Counted from the first letter of the stretch, positions 19,742 through 31,581 are shown. The stretch: 64,000 nucleotides of DNA from Spiroplasma culicicola AES-1 (GCF_000565175.1 NZ_CP006681.1:682001-746000), one strand, 5' to 3'. The notes: a model not told the origin generated them from the sequence alone. Made by a program: numbers and translations.

Positions 19742-20656
19742 TTAACTTTTTAAGAAGTTTAAAACATCTTTAAAAACAAGTTCTTTGTCTCTATCAAAAA
19801 CAATTTCATGTCTTAAATCTTTATAAAAAATCATTTCTGTTTTAATCTTTTGCTTATCAAAAGATTTTTTAGTTTTCTTAACACCTTTTTTAAAAGCTCC
19901 TACTGGATCATCTTCTCCACTAATCAATAAAACTGGAATATCTTTGGGTACATGCTTCATGTTTTTGCGTTTTTGATTATAAACAATTCCTAAAAACATA
20001 TCTAAAAAAGCAGTTGAAGTAAACATAAAACCACAAGTTAAATCTTTTGAAAATTTAATGCGATTTTCCTCATCAATACTTAATCATTCATTTCCAGTTG
20101 AATTATGTGAAATTCACTTTTTATTAAATGATTTATAACTTAAAGATCAAATAAAATCATCTCTAAAGTATTGACCATATTTTTTCTTACGTTTACGTGC
20201 AAATCAAATTGCATATTTCATTAAGAATGGATTATATCAAGCAGTTCCAGATAAAATTGCCTTATTTATAGTTGAACCATATTTTATTAAATAAGTTCTT
20301 ACCATAAAGCTTCCCATTGAATGTCCCATCATTGTTATTTTTAAGTCACCATAATTTTGATGAATATAATCATTGATGACTTTTAAATCATCAATTAAAA
20401 TATTTCACCCATCATTTGGAGCAAAAAACCCCAACATAGTGTTTTGAAGTTGAGCGGTTTTTCCATGACCTCTATGATCTGATGCAACAACTATATAATC
20501 GTTGCTATTTAAATATTCAATAAATTCAGTATAACGTTGTGAATGTTCACAACTTCCATGAACTAATTGAACAACACCAATTGGATTTTTGACATCATCA
20601 TAAACAAAAACAGCTAAATCTAAATTGTCTTGTCCTTTTAAAGTAATTTCTTTCAT
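19742..20656 (-). CDS. Alpha/beta hydrolase, monoglyceride lipase/lysophospholipase-like
   Basis: 304-aa serine hydrolase. QLVHGSCEHSQRY and DHRGHGKT are the oxyanion and Hxxxx loops of the lysophospholipase/monoacylglycerol lipase subgroup; nucleophile Ser is in GHSMGS (about residue 114); the acid is in SGEDDPVG and the His in LRHEI near the C-terminus. No signal peptide, so it acts in the cytosol, probably on host-derived lysolipids or monoglycerides. ATG 20656 follows GGAAGGTAAAATTTT. Single-gene unit. Confidence 0.88.
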
Positions 20657-20748
20657 AAAATTTTACCTTCCTATTCAAATATCAAAATAATAATTAAATT
20701 ATTAATATAATTTTACACTTATTTTATGTTTCAAACAAAAAAACAAAA

Positions 20749-20775
20749 AAATAAATACCCTTATAGTATTTATTT
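20749..20775 (-). terminator. Terminator overlapping the HAD gene stop
   Basis: AAATAAATAC and GTATTTATTT pair around a 7-nt loop; T7 follows on the minus strand. The stop codon (20770-20772) is inside the stem. Confidence 0.65.
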
Positions 20776-21624
20776 AAAATCTGCAACTAACTCTTGTATT
20801 TTTAATCCAACAGCATCTTGATCAAATGGTAAAATTACCTCTTTTGCAAGTTTTTTAATTCCTTCAATCGCATTTCCCACAGCATAACAATTATTATATT
20901 TTTTAAACATAGGATAGTCATTAAATTCATCACCAAATAAATGAAGATCATCATCATTAAGATTTAAATATTGTGCTAATGCATTTAAACCTCAATCTTT
21001 ACCAGCACCTTTGCGATAAACTTCTAATGTTATGCGATTGTCATATCCAAATTCAAGAATTTCTAAATCAAAATCTTCTAATAGTTTAACTACATATTCT
21101 TTGTGTAAATGATCATCACAATAAATATAAAAACCACAGAAATTTTGGGCATTTTCTTTGACATCATGATATAAGTCATCAAAAGTTGCATATTGATTAA
21201 ATAAATTATCTGTTAATTCCATATAATCAATATCTTTATTTAATAAAAAATGCGATGAAGGGTGTTCTTTTACTAAATAAACTTCAAAGTCATTTAATAA
21301 ATGGAATAAAACATTATTTTCATATAATCTATCCATTAGAGCATGTGCTTCTACTTTACTAAAATGATGCTTGGCAATGTATTCATTAGTATTTGGATCA
21401 ATTACACTAACTCCATTAGTAGTAATAATTGGTAAAGTCACATTTAAATTTCGTGCATGTTGAAATGCTATAAAATAATTTCTTCCAGTGACAATTGTAA
21501 AGGCATTATTAGTTTCTTGCATAAATTTTTGAATTAGTTGTTTATTATTATCACTAATTTGATTTTCACGATTGACAATCGTTGCATCAAGATCACTTGC
21601 AACAAGCTTTTTAATTTCTTTCAT
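20770..21624 (-). CDS. HAD-superfamily phosphatase (Cof type)
   Basis: 284-aa cytosolic Cof-type HAD hydrolase, which usually removes phosphate from sugar phosphates or flavin/pyridoxal cofactors. Motif I is VASDLDATIVN (Ala replaces the common Gly after the second Asp), motif II IVTGRN, motif III GAGKDWGL and motif IV HLFGDEFNDYPMF. The start at 21624 has AAAAAGGATAAAAAT before it. A long inverted repeat lies just upstream. Confidence 0.9.
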
Positions 21625-21651
21625 ATTTTTATCCTTTTTTCCTCTTCAATA

Positions 21652-21703
21652 ATTATTATAACTATTTTTGAATTAGTCTTATCACAAATAGTTATAATAA
21701 ATA
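21652..21703. repeat. Inverted repeat upstream of the HAD gene
   Basis: ATTATTATAACTATTT and AAATAGTTATAATAAA form a 15-of-16-bp inverted repeat with an ~18-nt loop, ending about 30 bp before the HAD start. It could be an operator, or the end of an unannotated transcript. Confidence 0.4.
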
Positions 21704-21751
21704 TCTTTTTTTTATTTTAAAATTAGTTGCCTTAAATTAAGGCATAACTAT

Positions 21752-21800
21752 TTATAAATAAAAAAGATACATTATTCAAATATATCTTTTTTATTTATAA
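21752..21800 (-). terminator. Terminator of gene 21811-22341
   Basis: Perfect 18-bp stem (TTATAAATAAAAAAGATA and complement) with a 13-nt loop, 11 bp past the stop. Confidence 0.75.
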
Positions 21801-21810
21801 AGTATCTATA

Positions 21811-22341
21811 TTATTTGTTTATATAAATTGAAGTTTCAATAGTAAAAGTAGCATTTTCAATTTCTTCTTGACTTAAATATCTAGGAAATGAAAAACCACT
21901 TACTCAAACTGAACCATTTTTTTGGCCTCTTAAATCTCAAACCATATCATAATTTACTTCACCTGGATATTTAAAGTGTTTATAAGTTTCTTTCTCAACT
22001 TTAATTTGATCATTAGTTACTATATTTTTAAAAGTTCCTGTATAGTCTCATGATTCAAAACTCTCTTTTTTTCCATCCAATTCAACACAAAATTTAACTG
22101 CTTCATTAAATTCTCATTCTCATGGTTGCAATCCTACTGTTTTTTCTTTTAATGAATCATAAACTTGAGTTATTAATGTACTATTTAAGTCATTTCCTGG
22201 ACCTACCATATTAATTTCATAACCAGTTTCTTCTGCATAAATTTCTATTATTTCAGTTTTTGGTTGATAATTTTCAATAATTGGAGCAACCCCAGCTGTA
22301 CTTAAACTAGCGCTTCCAAATAATGCTAATAATTTAATCAT
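21811..22341 (-). CDS. Secreted hypothetical protein
   Basis: 176-aa protein with a short signal (MIKLLALFGSASLSTAG) lacking lipobox Cys; mature part acidic and polar with no family I recognise. ATG at 22341 chosen (AGAGAGG seven nt upstream); an in-frame GTG lies one codon earlier. The signal resembles those of the secreted proteins at 53709 and 54576, but the G-rich leader is absent. Confidence 0.7.
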
Positions 22342-22464
22342 CACTTTACCTCTCTTTTTTACATTTAACCATTTATATAAATGATTAAGTATATTATACT
22401 AAAAAAATCACTTAATATTTTAAACTCAAAATACTAAGTTAAATTAATAATATGAATATAGAAA

Positions 22465-23805
22465 TTAAGAGTTTTTATATAATTGTTCTATAACTCTTAG
22501 ACCACTTCTAATTGCGCCTTCAATATAACCATTAAATTGCGAACTGGTTTCTGTTCCTGCAAAAAAGATATTTTGATATGGCTGTTGTCAAACTTTTCCA
22601 TGTTTTGTTCATTTATTTAAATCAACTCTAGATACAAAACATCCATCTTGATACGGCTGTTGACTTCAATCATATTCAAAGAATTCATTATATTTTAGAG
22701 CAATTGAACCATAAATTTTTGCCAATTCTTGAGCAATAATTAATCCTCTTTGCCCCTTAGAGTCTGCCAATTTATATAATCTATCTTTGTCTTTTCCATA
22801 AATAAATCCAGTGTATATTGCTTTATTTGAATTTGGCATTGAATTATCAGTTACCTCTGTAATTAAACCATCATCTTTAAAGAAATAACCTGATTTATTA
22901 TCTTTTGTTCAAAAATCAGTATTATATTCAAAATGAAATTTATAAGCTTTTCCATTTGTATAACCTGAATAAAAATCTTTATATTCTTTTGGAAGTTCAG
23001 GAATAAATTCAATTTTTTGAAGTATTCTTGGAGCACAAGTTATAACTATTTTTTGCGCTCTTAATGTTTGTTTTGAAGTTACTACTCGATAGCTATTTTC
23101 TAAATTAATAATTTGTTTTACATACTCATCTAGATAGATATTATTTATACCTATTTCTTCTCCTAATTTAGCTGCAAGTTTTGCCATACTACCTTCTACT
23201 CTAAAATTTTGAGCTCCATTTTTAAATTTACTCAAAAAATCAATTGAATTATTTGAAGCGATATAAAATAAAGTTTGTAAAAAGGAAGTTTCATCAGAAC
23301 TACAACTCAAGAAATTGCCTGCAATATTTCTTCCAACCATTTTGGTTAATTGAGATGAACCAAATTTTTTTATTAATCATTGATCTAAAGTTATTACATC
23401 TCAATAATTGGCATTTTTATGATTATATGGAGCATTAATATCAATTTGTTCTGCAAGTTCTTCAATTGTTTGTAAAATTTCTAAAACTTCATTTGGCAAA
23501 TGTTCTAATTGATTTTCTTTAAAAAGATATAAATGTTTATCATGATTTTTAGGTGGTGTTTCATATAAGTTCAAATTATGTTTTTGAACTAATTCTAAAG
23601 CATTTGTATGTAAAGGACCCAATCATTGTCCTCCTAATTCAATAATTTCATTATTTTTGGAGTGTGTATTAAAAACTCTTCCCCCAACAACATTACGAGC
23701 TTCAATAATTTTAAATGTTTTATTAAGTTTTTGTAATTCTAGCCCTACTGTCAGTCCAGCAAAGCCTGCACCAATAACAATTACATCATATTGTATTTCT
23801 TTCAT
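22465..23805 (-). CDS. Flavin monoamine oxidase-like FAD enzyme
   Basis: 446-aa FAD-dependent amine oxidase family protein. N-terminal FAD-binding VIVIGAGFAGLTVG, then IIEARNVVGGRV (the conserved GGR), ELGGQWLG, and the C-terminal IFFAGTETSSQFNGYIEGAIRSG that binds the FAD tail and is diagnostic for the MAO/polyamine oxidase group. Such enzymes oxidise amines to aldehyde, ammonia and hydrogen peroxide. Its ATG is 22 bp after the stop of an APC permease, so the pair probably imports and oxidises one amine or amino acid. Unusual for a mollicute; peroxide production could matter for host interaction (inference). Confidence 0.85.
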
Positions 23806-23827
23806 TTTAAATTCCTTTCTTTAAAAA

Positions 23828-25279
23828 CTAATTTTTAGATAAATTTTTGAGTTTTCTCTTATTTGATTTATTTTTTAATATAATTAATAATTCTCCAATT
23901 AATATTGAAATTATAACTGCTAAAAGTAAAAATAATATTTGTGAGCCTCCACTATTTCAAGCCATTGTTTTTTGACCAATTATGACTTCGCCAAAGATAA
24001 AAACAATTATTGAAAAAATAATACTCAACATGGGCAAAATTACTAAAATATATTGAATTACTATATTGCCCTTGATTTTAAACTCTCTTTTATGTTTTTT
24101 ATCAATATAGCGCAATATTAAAAAGCCTGGAATAATAAACAAATATGGAATAAGCGAAATAATGGATCCAAGTGAATAAAGCATTCAAAATAATTGACCG
24201 CTACTTTCATTTCCAAAAAAGATTCCAGCAATGATTAATATTAAGACTGATACACTACTATTAATAATAGTAGCTCCTACTGGTGAATTTGTTGTTTTTA
24301 AATGTCTTTTAAAAATTGCGGGAAATTGATTGTTTGCACTAGCTTCACTGATTCCAAAGTTTGCACTTGTATTTCAAACAACACAATCTGCAAAAATAGT
24401 TAACAATAACAGTAAGGTTAAAATTTTTTCAAATCAACTTGGCAATATTGCTTTAAACATATCTATTAAACCAGTTGCTTCATCAATCTGAGGTTCTAAA
24501 ACTATATTTAAAGTTGCAGTTGCCACAATATAGCCAATTATAGTAATGACTCCTGTAATTAAAATTGCTTTAGGAATATCTTTTTTAGGATTTTTAATGT
24601 CATCAACATAATTTGAACTCGCTTCAACTCCTGTTAAAGTGTTTACTATTGCTGGAAAGAAAATTAAACCCGCAGATCAAGTTGGAATTATTCCATAATT
24701 TTTATCAGTAATTGGGGTTGAAATACCATTTCCATTTGATAACCAAATTATGGCACTAATTATCATCACTATAAAGATTAAAATTTTTGAGATAGCCGAA
24801 ATATTTGAAAGATATTTTATTTTTTTAATATCCATTAAACATACTAAACCAGCAATTATACCAACACTACAAGAAATTATTAAGTGATATCAAATACTAA
24901 TTTCATAACCAATATATGGTTCAATGAAAGAAGCACTTACAAATGTAGAAAACATTAAATAAACTGAAGCAGTTCATAAACTAACATTTAATCAATAAAG
25001 TCAATTCATTCTTGTTGCTCATTTAGAACTAAAAGGTTTTTGAATCCATGTATAGATCCCCCCATCAGTATAACTTGTAGCTAATTCTGAAGAAATTAAA
25101 CAATAAGGAATAAAGAATACAATTGCAAAAATGATTCAATAAACAATAGATTCTCAGCCAATGGCTGCTACTAATGCAAAAGAATCCAACAAAAAAATTG
25201 CTGATAAACTTAAACCAATTAAATCAAATAAATTCAACTTCTTCTTTATTTTAACCATCTCTTTTCATTCAATACTCAT
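23828..25279 (-). CDS. APC-family amino acid/amine permease
   Basis: 483-aa integral membrane transporter with about 12 helices. LFDLIGLSLSAIFLLDSFAL near the N-terminus corresponds to APC helix 1, and SGLIFF/VNTLTGVEASSNYVDDIKNPKKDIPKA-type helix 6 region with the ExxxNxxxxIKNP motif is present. The C-terminus is basic. Located directly upstream of the amine oxidase gene in one transcript, so an amine or amino acid substrate is likely. Start ATG 25279 is the first in frame; MVKIKKKLN at 25258 is an alternative. Confidence 0.86.
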
Positions 25280-25380
25280 TATCTAACTGCATTATAACTT
25301 ATATAAGTGTATAAAGATATGAACCCAGACAAATAAAAAAAATAAGTTAGAAAATATAACAAATTTAGGCTTTTAAAAGA

Positions 25381-25418
25381 AAAAAATACTTCATTTATTT
25401 AAAAATGAAGTATTTTTT
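25381..25418 (-). terminator. Terminator of engB
   Basis: AAAAATACTTCATTT and AAATGAAGTATTTTT arms with a 5-7-nt loop; T-rich on the minus strand. Confidence 0.7.
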
Positions 25419-25435
25419 TCTAGAATTATACTTTT

Positions 25436-26020
25436 TTAAGCAATCACAGTTTCAATCAAATTATAAACTTGATCTAAATTTTCTTTATTAGTTGAAGAAA
25501 TTGATAGAAATAAATCATTTTGATCCATTTCTAATGTTTGTTTAATTAATTTTTCATTTTTAACAATATCATTACGTTTACATTTATCACGTTTAGTAGC
25601 AATAATTAAAACTTTAATATTGTGTTCCTTAAAGAATTGATACATTTCTTTATCATCATTTGTTGGTTTGTGACGTAAATCAACAAGTTGACAAACAGCT
25701 TTTAGGTTTTCTCTTCCAGTTAAATAGTCTTCCATCATTGCAGCAAAGGCAATTTTTTGTTCGTGTCCAACTCTTGCAAAACCATAACCAGGAGCATCAA
25801 CAATACGATAACTTGAATTATTAATATCAAAAAAATTTAATAATCTAGTTTTTCCTGGTGTTGAAGAAGTTTTTGCTAATTTATTTTGATTAGTTAAAGC
25901 ATTAATAAAAGTGGATTTTCCCACATTACTTCTTCCAATAAAACAAATTTCACGAATATCATCTACTATTCAATCTTTTTTAGCAGCAGCTGATTTTATA
26001 AATTTTGCTTGTTTTATCAT
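25436..26020 (-). CDS. engB: EngB/YsxC ribosome-biogenesis GTPase
   Basis: 194-aa GTPase needed for late 50S subunit assembly. G1 GRSNVGKST, G2/G3 STPGKTR and VDAPGYGFA, and G4 ATKRDK are all present, with the N-terminal FIKSAAAKKDW typical of YihA/EngB. Length matches the family. ATG 26020 follows GGAGAGCCCAAATT. Housekeeping gene in a probable operon with the 111-aa gene upstream. Confidence 0.96.
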
Positions 26021-26054
26021 AATTTGGGCTCTCCACTTTTTATTATAAAGTTTT

Positions 26055-26390
26055 CTATTTGAATCCTCTTCTTTGGATTCTTTCTAAAGGTTTGACAATT
26101 TTGTTAACTTCTTTTTCTAAACTAAACATTGGATCTTTACCATTTTTTGGATCAATTAAAACAACTTCATAATAGTATTCATTTAAGCGTTGAACAAAAC
26201 GTTCTTGCTTTTCAATTTCGCTTAATGTAATGGGATTATCATTACCATCAGTTGCATAACGAACTTTTAAAGATTCCAGTAAAGCCTCTTCCATTTCTAA
26301 ATAAGTAAAGAAATCTTCTTTTCGTATTTTTCTTAAATTTTTCTTAGAAAAGATTTTCTTTTCTTCTTTATTAAGGATTCTTTCTAACAT
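26055..26390 (-). CDS. Hypothetical 111-aa protein
   Basis: Charged, mostly helical cytosolic protein (MLERILNKEEKKIF start, RIQRRGFK end), no TGA codons. 34 bp upstream of engB and likely co-transcribed. ATG preceded by AAAGGAGTTGTAAATT. No family recognised. Confidence 0.78.
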   Translation of the reverse strand: MLERILNKEEKKIFSKKNLRKIRKEDFFTYLEMEEALLESLKVRYATDGNDNPITLSEIEKQERFVQRLNEYYYEVVLIDPKNGKDPMFSLEKEVNKIVKPLERIQRRGFK

Positions 26391-26465
26391 AATTTACAAC
26401 TCCTTTTTTTAAGTGCTAAATTGATTATAGTTTAAAAAGTCGTTAATTTAAAATTTGATACAAAT

Positions 26466-26494
26466 AAAAAACCCTTTAAAGTAAAGGGTTTTTT
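26466..26494 (-). terminator. Terminator of gene 26529-27056
   Basis: AAAAAACCCTTTA and TAAAGGGTTTTTT with a 3-nt loop; perfect 13-bp stem. Confidence 0.8.
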
Positions 26495-26528
26495 AAGAAA
26501 ATTAAAATAAATATCTACTTTAGAAAGT

Positions 26529-27056
26529 TTAATTTTCATTAAATCAATCCTTTAGCTTTCAATTGTATTTTAAACTATAAGTATCTGTTTGATTATTGAT
26601 TAAATAAACAATAATCAAAGTATCACGTCTTAAAGTATTGTTTATTGCAGTAATTGAAGAGCTAATAATTTGGTGATTGTCCAAAAAATAATAAACCCCT
26701 TCTTTTTTGACAATATACATCACTTTATAAAGTTTTTGACCAATCAATAAAGTTATTAAAATATATATTGTATAAATCATGTAAAAAATATTAAAAATTA
26801 ATTTATAAACTTCAAAATCTGAGCTATCTTTGTTAATTATTGCAAATGTAAACAAGACAATATTGACAATTAGCAAACTTGGAGTAAATAAGAATAAAAT
26901 CAGCATATATCAAATATTAATTTTCTTATTTAAATACTGTTTTTCTGCCTTTAATTTTTTTAATTTATTTCTTTTTAATTCTAAAATAATTAAACTAGTT
27001 ATAAATAAAATACTTGAAAAACCAATTAAAATAATTCCTGAAATTAATGATTCCAT
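26529..27056 (-). CDS. Hypothetical membrane protein, distal gene of a pair
   Basis: 175-aa protein with one N-terminal helix, a basic loop (KRNKLKKLKAEKQYLNKK), two to three further helices and a C-terminal soluble stretch with VYYFLDNHQI. Its ATG overlaps the stop of the upstream gene (TAATG), so translation is coupled. No family recognised. Confidence 0.75.
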
Positions 27057-27604
27057 TATTGTTTCTCTCCTTTAAGAGCTTTATATGCAAATAATAAATT
27101 AATATCTTTTGTATCTACTAATATTCTAATTTCATTTAAAAGAATTTCAATTCCTTTAATTCATTCAACTCCATTAAAAAAAGTAAATTGATAAATTGAA
27201 ACAATTTCATCAATTTTTGTCTTAATTTGAAATTCACCATATTCAACTAGTAAATATTTATTAGTTAAATAAACTTGGCCTTCAACTTTAGATAATTTTT
27301 TTGCTTTATACATGAATTTATAATCAATTTTTGCTGGTTTATTGTTCTTTTTTATTTTCTTTAAATATAAATCTGCTGAACTAAAATAATAACAAGTTTG
27401 ATCTTGTGGTAATTCATATTTAATGTTTTGAACACTTAGTGAAAATGTTTTTTGATATTCTTTAATTTTTGTTTCATACTCTTGGCGAATAGTTTTGAGA
27501 CCTTTAATTTTATTGTGATAAATTCAAGCTAAAAGACCTGTAATTGTTAAAAACATGATTCATATTAAAACAATTGTCAAAACATAGATCTCTCTTTGAT
27601 TCAT
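27056..27604 (-). CDS. Hypothetical membrane-anchored protein, proximal gene of a pair
   Basis: 182-aa protein: one transmembrane helix at residues ~8-27, then a basic linker and a soluble domain (~60-182) containing YYFSSADLYLKKI and TNKYLLVEYGEFQIKTKID, which resembles a PH-like beta fold by alternation of strands (weak inference). Partner protein at 26529 has a similar soluble segment, so the two may form a complex. Confidence 0.75.
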
Positions 27605-27642
27605 ACTAATTCTCCAATTCTTTATTAATTTTACATTAAAAA

Positions 27643-27669
27643 AACACAAGTATTTTATTAACTTGTGTT
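27643..27669 (-). terminator. Terminator of gene 27698-28282
   Basis: AACACAAGT and ACTTGTGTT pair around a 9-nt loop; T7 follows on the minus strand. Confidence 0.75.
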
Positions 27670-27697
27670 CAAATTAGTTTATATTATTTTCAAAGGA

Positions 27698-28282
27698 TTA
27701 ATCTAACGCAAATTTTTCTTTCATTTGATCTAAGAATTCAACTCTTTGTTCTTGTGTTGTTAATAAAATATTTTTGAAGTGAATTACTTCTGTATTAAAT
27801 AACCCCAGTTTATCTAATAATGATTTTGACATTTTATCATATAATTCTTTTGCAATTGATTTTGATAAACTTCAATTATCTCCAAGTGATGTTTGAATAA
27901 TAAATGTTTTATCAATATCGATTGAAGGTTTTCAATCAATTGGACTTAAACCATCTTTAATTAAAGTTCCAATAAAGATTCTATCAAAGAATCCTTTTAA
28001 AATTGCTGGCATGTCAAAGTAGAATAAAGGATAAACAAAGATAATTTGTTCTGCTTCATTACTTAAAGTATTGATCATATCAACTAGTTCTGGGTGTGTT
28101 ATTTTTCCATAACCAAACTGTTCAAATTCTTCTTGTTCTAATACTGGGTTGAAATTCATTTTATATAAGTCTCAAATAACATATTCTTTATTTTTTGATT
28201 CTAACCCACTAACAATTGAATCAACGATTGCATGGTTATAGCTTTTATCCTTTGGATTTGCAATTACTATAACTGTTTTCAT
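27698..28282 (-). CDS. Flavodoxin-fold NAD(P)H oxidoreductase (azoreductase/NQO-like)
   Basis: 194-aa cytosolic flavoprotein. VIVIANPKDKSYNHAIVDS is the FMN phosphate loop of the NAD(P)H dehydrogenase (quinone)/azoreductase family, and QIIFVYPLFYFDMPAILKGF-FDR is the conserved P-(L/F)-x-W/Y-xxPAxLKG-FxDR motif (strings split for length). It probably reduces quinones or azo compounds by two-electron transfer. ATG 28282 follows AAAAGGAGAATTTTTAAG. Confidence 0.87.
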
Positions 28283-28332
28283 AAACTTAAAAATTCTCCT
28301 TTTTAATAAGTACCTCTTAAAAATTAATAATA

Positions 28333-28358
28333 AAAAAAGTTTATTTATATAAACTTTT
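28333..28358. terminator. Hairpin between the azoreductase and large membrane-protein genes
   Basis: AAAAAGTTTAT and ATAAACTTTTT form an 11-bp stem with T runs on both strands. No plus-strand gene ends here, so it is either a backup terminator for the 28569-31580 transcript or part of the azoreductase 5' region. Confidence 0.4.
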
Positions 28359-28460
28359 TACTTTTAATATTTTACAATAAATGTTCCAATATAAAAATAT
28401 ATTTTTAAGAATTTTTTATATTTTTTTATAAAAAATTAAAATAATTTCCTAAAAAGGACT

Positions 28461-28496
28461 AATTGAAAGCATAGCCCATAAGCTATGCTTTCAATT
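28461..28496 (-). terminator. Terminator of the large membrane-protein operon
   Basis: Perfect 15-bp stem AATTGAAAGCATAGC with complement and a 6-nt loop. It overlaps the alternative (frame-shifted) stop at 28495-28497, suggesting the ancestral gene ended there rather than at 28569. Confidence 0.7.
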
Positions 28497-28568
28497 ATTT
28501 AATTTTCTTTTTGATTTTGTCAATTCTTACCATTGATTCTTTATTAATCTCATCAATTGGCTTAACAA

Positions 28569-31500
28569 TTACTTTTTTTTAGTATTTTTCCCTTTTTTTA
28601 GCTCATCTTTTGTTTGTTGTTCATCAGTATTTCAATTGTTTAATACAGGAGAATTATCCTCTGTACCTTCATCTTGAACTCAAACATATTTTTTCTCATA
28701 ATCGGGATCATTCATTTTATCTAAGTTATACTCTAACTCACGTTCAAAGAGTCCACTTCTCTCAAGACCTTTGTCATGATTAATTTTGGCAATCTTTGTC
28801 ACTTTTCCTTTTGCAACAGCATTTTTATCAGCCGTAATTTGAGCAGTTCTTGATCTGTGTTTACGTTTTTTATTATTTTTTGCTGGAATAATAATTCTAA
28901 CAACTAAGAATCAAATTAAGAATCCAAGTCCTCCAAGAACAATTGCTCCTCCAAGAATAGCAAGTAAGATAATTGCTCATATTGGGAAAGGTGCTTTTGC
29001 TAAAAGTTCAACACTAAATGTTTGAGATTTAGTTTGATCCATTGAGTTAGTTGCATTAATTGTAAAACTATAAGTTTTGCCTTCTTCTTCAAATTTTAAT
29101 GCTTTAACTTTAATTGTTCCATTTTTATCAACTGTAACTTCAATGTTATCTGTATTTTGACTATCAACTTTAAAATCACTAAAAACAGCTGCATTATTTA
29201 ATTTAAATGTTTTTGTTTTACCTTCATTTAGTGAAAAACTAGTTTCACTTCCATAATCTAATTCTCCAAGATAAGAAGTTACTTTTAAATTAATAGTATT
29301 ACTTGCATCAGTTGCACTTACTTTAAGTGTTTCACTTGCAGCAGCTGTTGCAGTAACTGAAATAACTCCATTAGCAACATTTGTTGTAAAGTTTTTTGAT
29401 TCACTTACACTAATAGTTCCAACATCTTGTCAATTGCTAATATTATATTGCATTGTTTGACCCACAACAAATTTAGAACCATCAGATCCTTCTGCTCATG
29501 AACCTGTCATTTGTGATTTTGCCTTTGCAATATCACTAAATTGGATTGTGAATTTTTGAAAATTTGTCTCCATTCCTGTTTCACTAAGTAAAACATTTGC
29601 AGTTCAAGTTCCATTTTGAGCATTAACTTGAGTATCTGTTAATTTAACTGTAGTTTGCTCAATATTTGTAATGCCTTTAATTGCATTATTTAAATAAGTT
29701 TCATATTTTGCAACACTATCTTCTGTTGTCAATTCTCCATTTACACTTAAAGGACTCAACTTTTGAATTTCTTGAGCAATTACTGTTAAATCTAACGGAG
29801 TTTGAACATTTGTAAATTCAACTTTTATTGATGAAGTTAAACTTGAATCAACATTTAAACCATCAATTGGTTTAACATCAAAATTAATTTCTTGTCCTTT
29901 TTGAACCTCAATTGAATTAGGAACAACAATTTCCAAGTTTTTATCTTTTGCTTGCAATTGATTATTTAAATCATCCACAATCATTTGAATTGTTGTTTGA
30001 TCATTAATAATTCCTGCTTGAATAGCCTTAGTATATTCAATAGTATTTGTTTTTAAAAACTCTAATTTAGTGTTTGATGAAAATAATACATCTGCACTAG
30101 TAATATAAGGATTTGTTTTACCTAATGTATATGTTTTTGATTTATATCAGTTATTATATGAATCATTTGGAGTTAAATTAGCAATTGCATCATCAATATC
30201 AATTAAATTATACAAATCAGTTGTACTAATTAATGCAATTTGATCTAAAATATTTTTTGAAGTAGCAACTTCAATTATTTTATTTACAATATGTTCTTGA
30301 ACAACTTCACGATTTGTTGAACCTTGTGCTAAAATTGCTTCATCTAATGCAATTTTTTCTTGACTTAAAGCACTAAGATCTGCTTTTTTTACAACTTGTT
30401 CAATTGTTCTTGTACTGTAGTTATAACTTGAAATACTATTTCCAGCAACTCTAATTGCTGTTGAAGATAAAGTATTTGATTCATTAGATAATCTTTCAAC
30501 AGTATAAGTATTTGTATCTGTAGGTATTAAATGTTCAGAGCTAGTTGAAACTAATAAATAAACCCCTTTATCAGTTACTGTATAAATTGCTGGATTTCCA
30601 GTTTTTGGATCAATTGTTTCAGCAGCAGATTTTACTTTTGCTCCATCAGTAAAAGTAATAGCTGTTCCTTTTTCAATAACATTACCACTTTTTGTTGCAA
30701 AAATATCAATTTCAACAATTCTATCATTGTCAAACATATAGTTTTTTACTGTTGGTGTTTGACCTGATATAACTTTAGAAATATAAGTAGTAATAACTGG
30801 AGTTTTATTATTAGCAGCTTGAACTGGAATTGTACCTTCACTAGTTATTGCTTTAGTTTCTCCTGCTGTATCAGTTTTTACTAAACCAATACTTGATTGA
30901 TTATCAGACATTGCTATATTTATAGATTCACTAAAATCCTTGTTATCAATATAAAAAGTAGTAGGTTTAAAATATTGACTGCTAACAAGTAATCCTTTTT
31001 CATCTAAATTTGTTAAGTAAAAGTTATCTTGATAACCATACAAAGCAAAATTAACATTAGTACTTACATAAAGATCTCATATTTCTAATAAACTTCAATC
31101 AGGATTTATACTAAAATCTGCAACAGTTAATGGTGTACCCTTATTTACTCAACTATTTAATAAATCTGAAGCATTTGCATAATAGTTATTAGTTCCATTA
31201 CTGCCATCTCCAACAATAATATGTAAATAGTTATTATATACATAAACTTGTTTTGGAGCTCTATCCAAAGTTATAAATTCTTTTTCAACATATTCATTAT
31301 TTTCATCTTTAGTCATAATATAAATTGATGATTCATCTCTATTTCCATATATATATGATGTTTCATTTAAATTTAAATTATTAACTGTTGTTGCAGAATT
31401 TATAGAATAAATGTAATTTGCATTACTTTTATTAACTTTTAAGTTATTTGTTTTTACATATTCATTTGTAATTGAAATGTCATCAACAAGATAAGAGTTT

Positions 31501-31580
31501 GAAGGAGACATTGCTAATAATACTCCTGAAGTTGGAATTACTATTGAAATAGAACTTATTAATGATAAAAGTTTTTTCAT
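28569..31580 (-). CDS. Large type I membrane surface protein
   Basis: 1003-aa protein. Signal peptide MKKLLSLISSISIVIPTSG without lipobox, then ~850 extracellular residues rich in Thr, Ser and Asn (early YVYNNYLHIIVGDG and TVTDKGVYLLV suggest beta-propeller-like blades; later parts look Ig-like), one transmembrane helix (IWAIILLAILGGAIVLGGLG at ~885-910) and a basic cytoplasmic tail of ~90 residues (NNKKRKHRSRTAQ). The ATG is one nt past the stop of the next large protein gene, so the two are one operon. The frame stops in an A8 run; one added A would extend the tail by about 25 residues. Adhesin-like by topology; no known family. Confidence 0.82.
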
Positions 31581-31581
31581 A

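Noticed and set aside
21727..21741. GCCTTAAATTAAGGC palindrome
   Set aside because: Short, no T run on either strand and not repeated elsewhere; could be chance in AT-rich DNA, so not called an operator.
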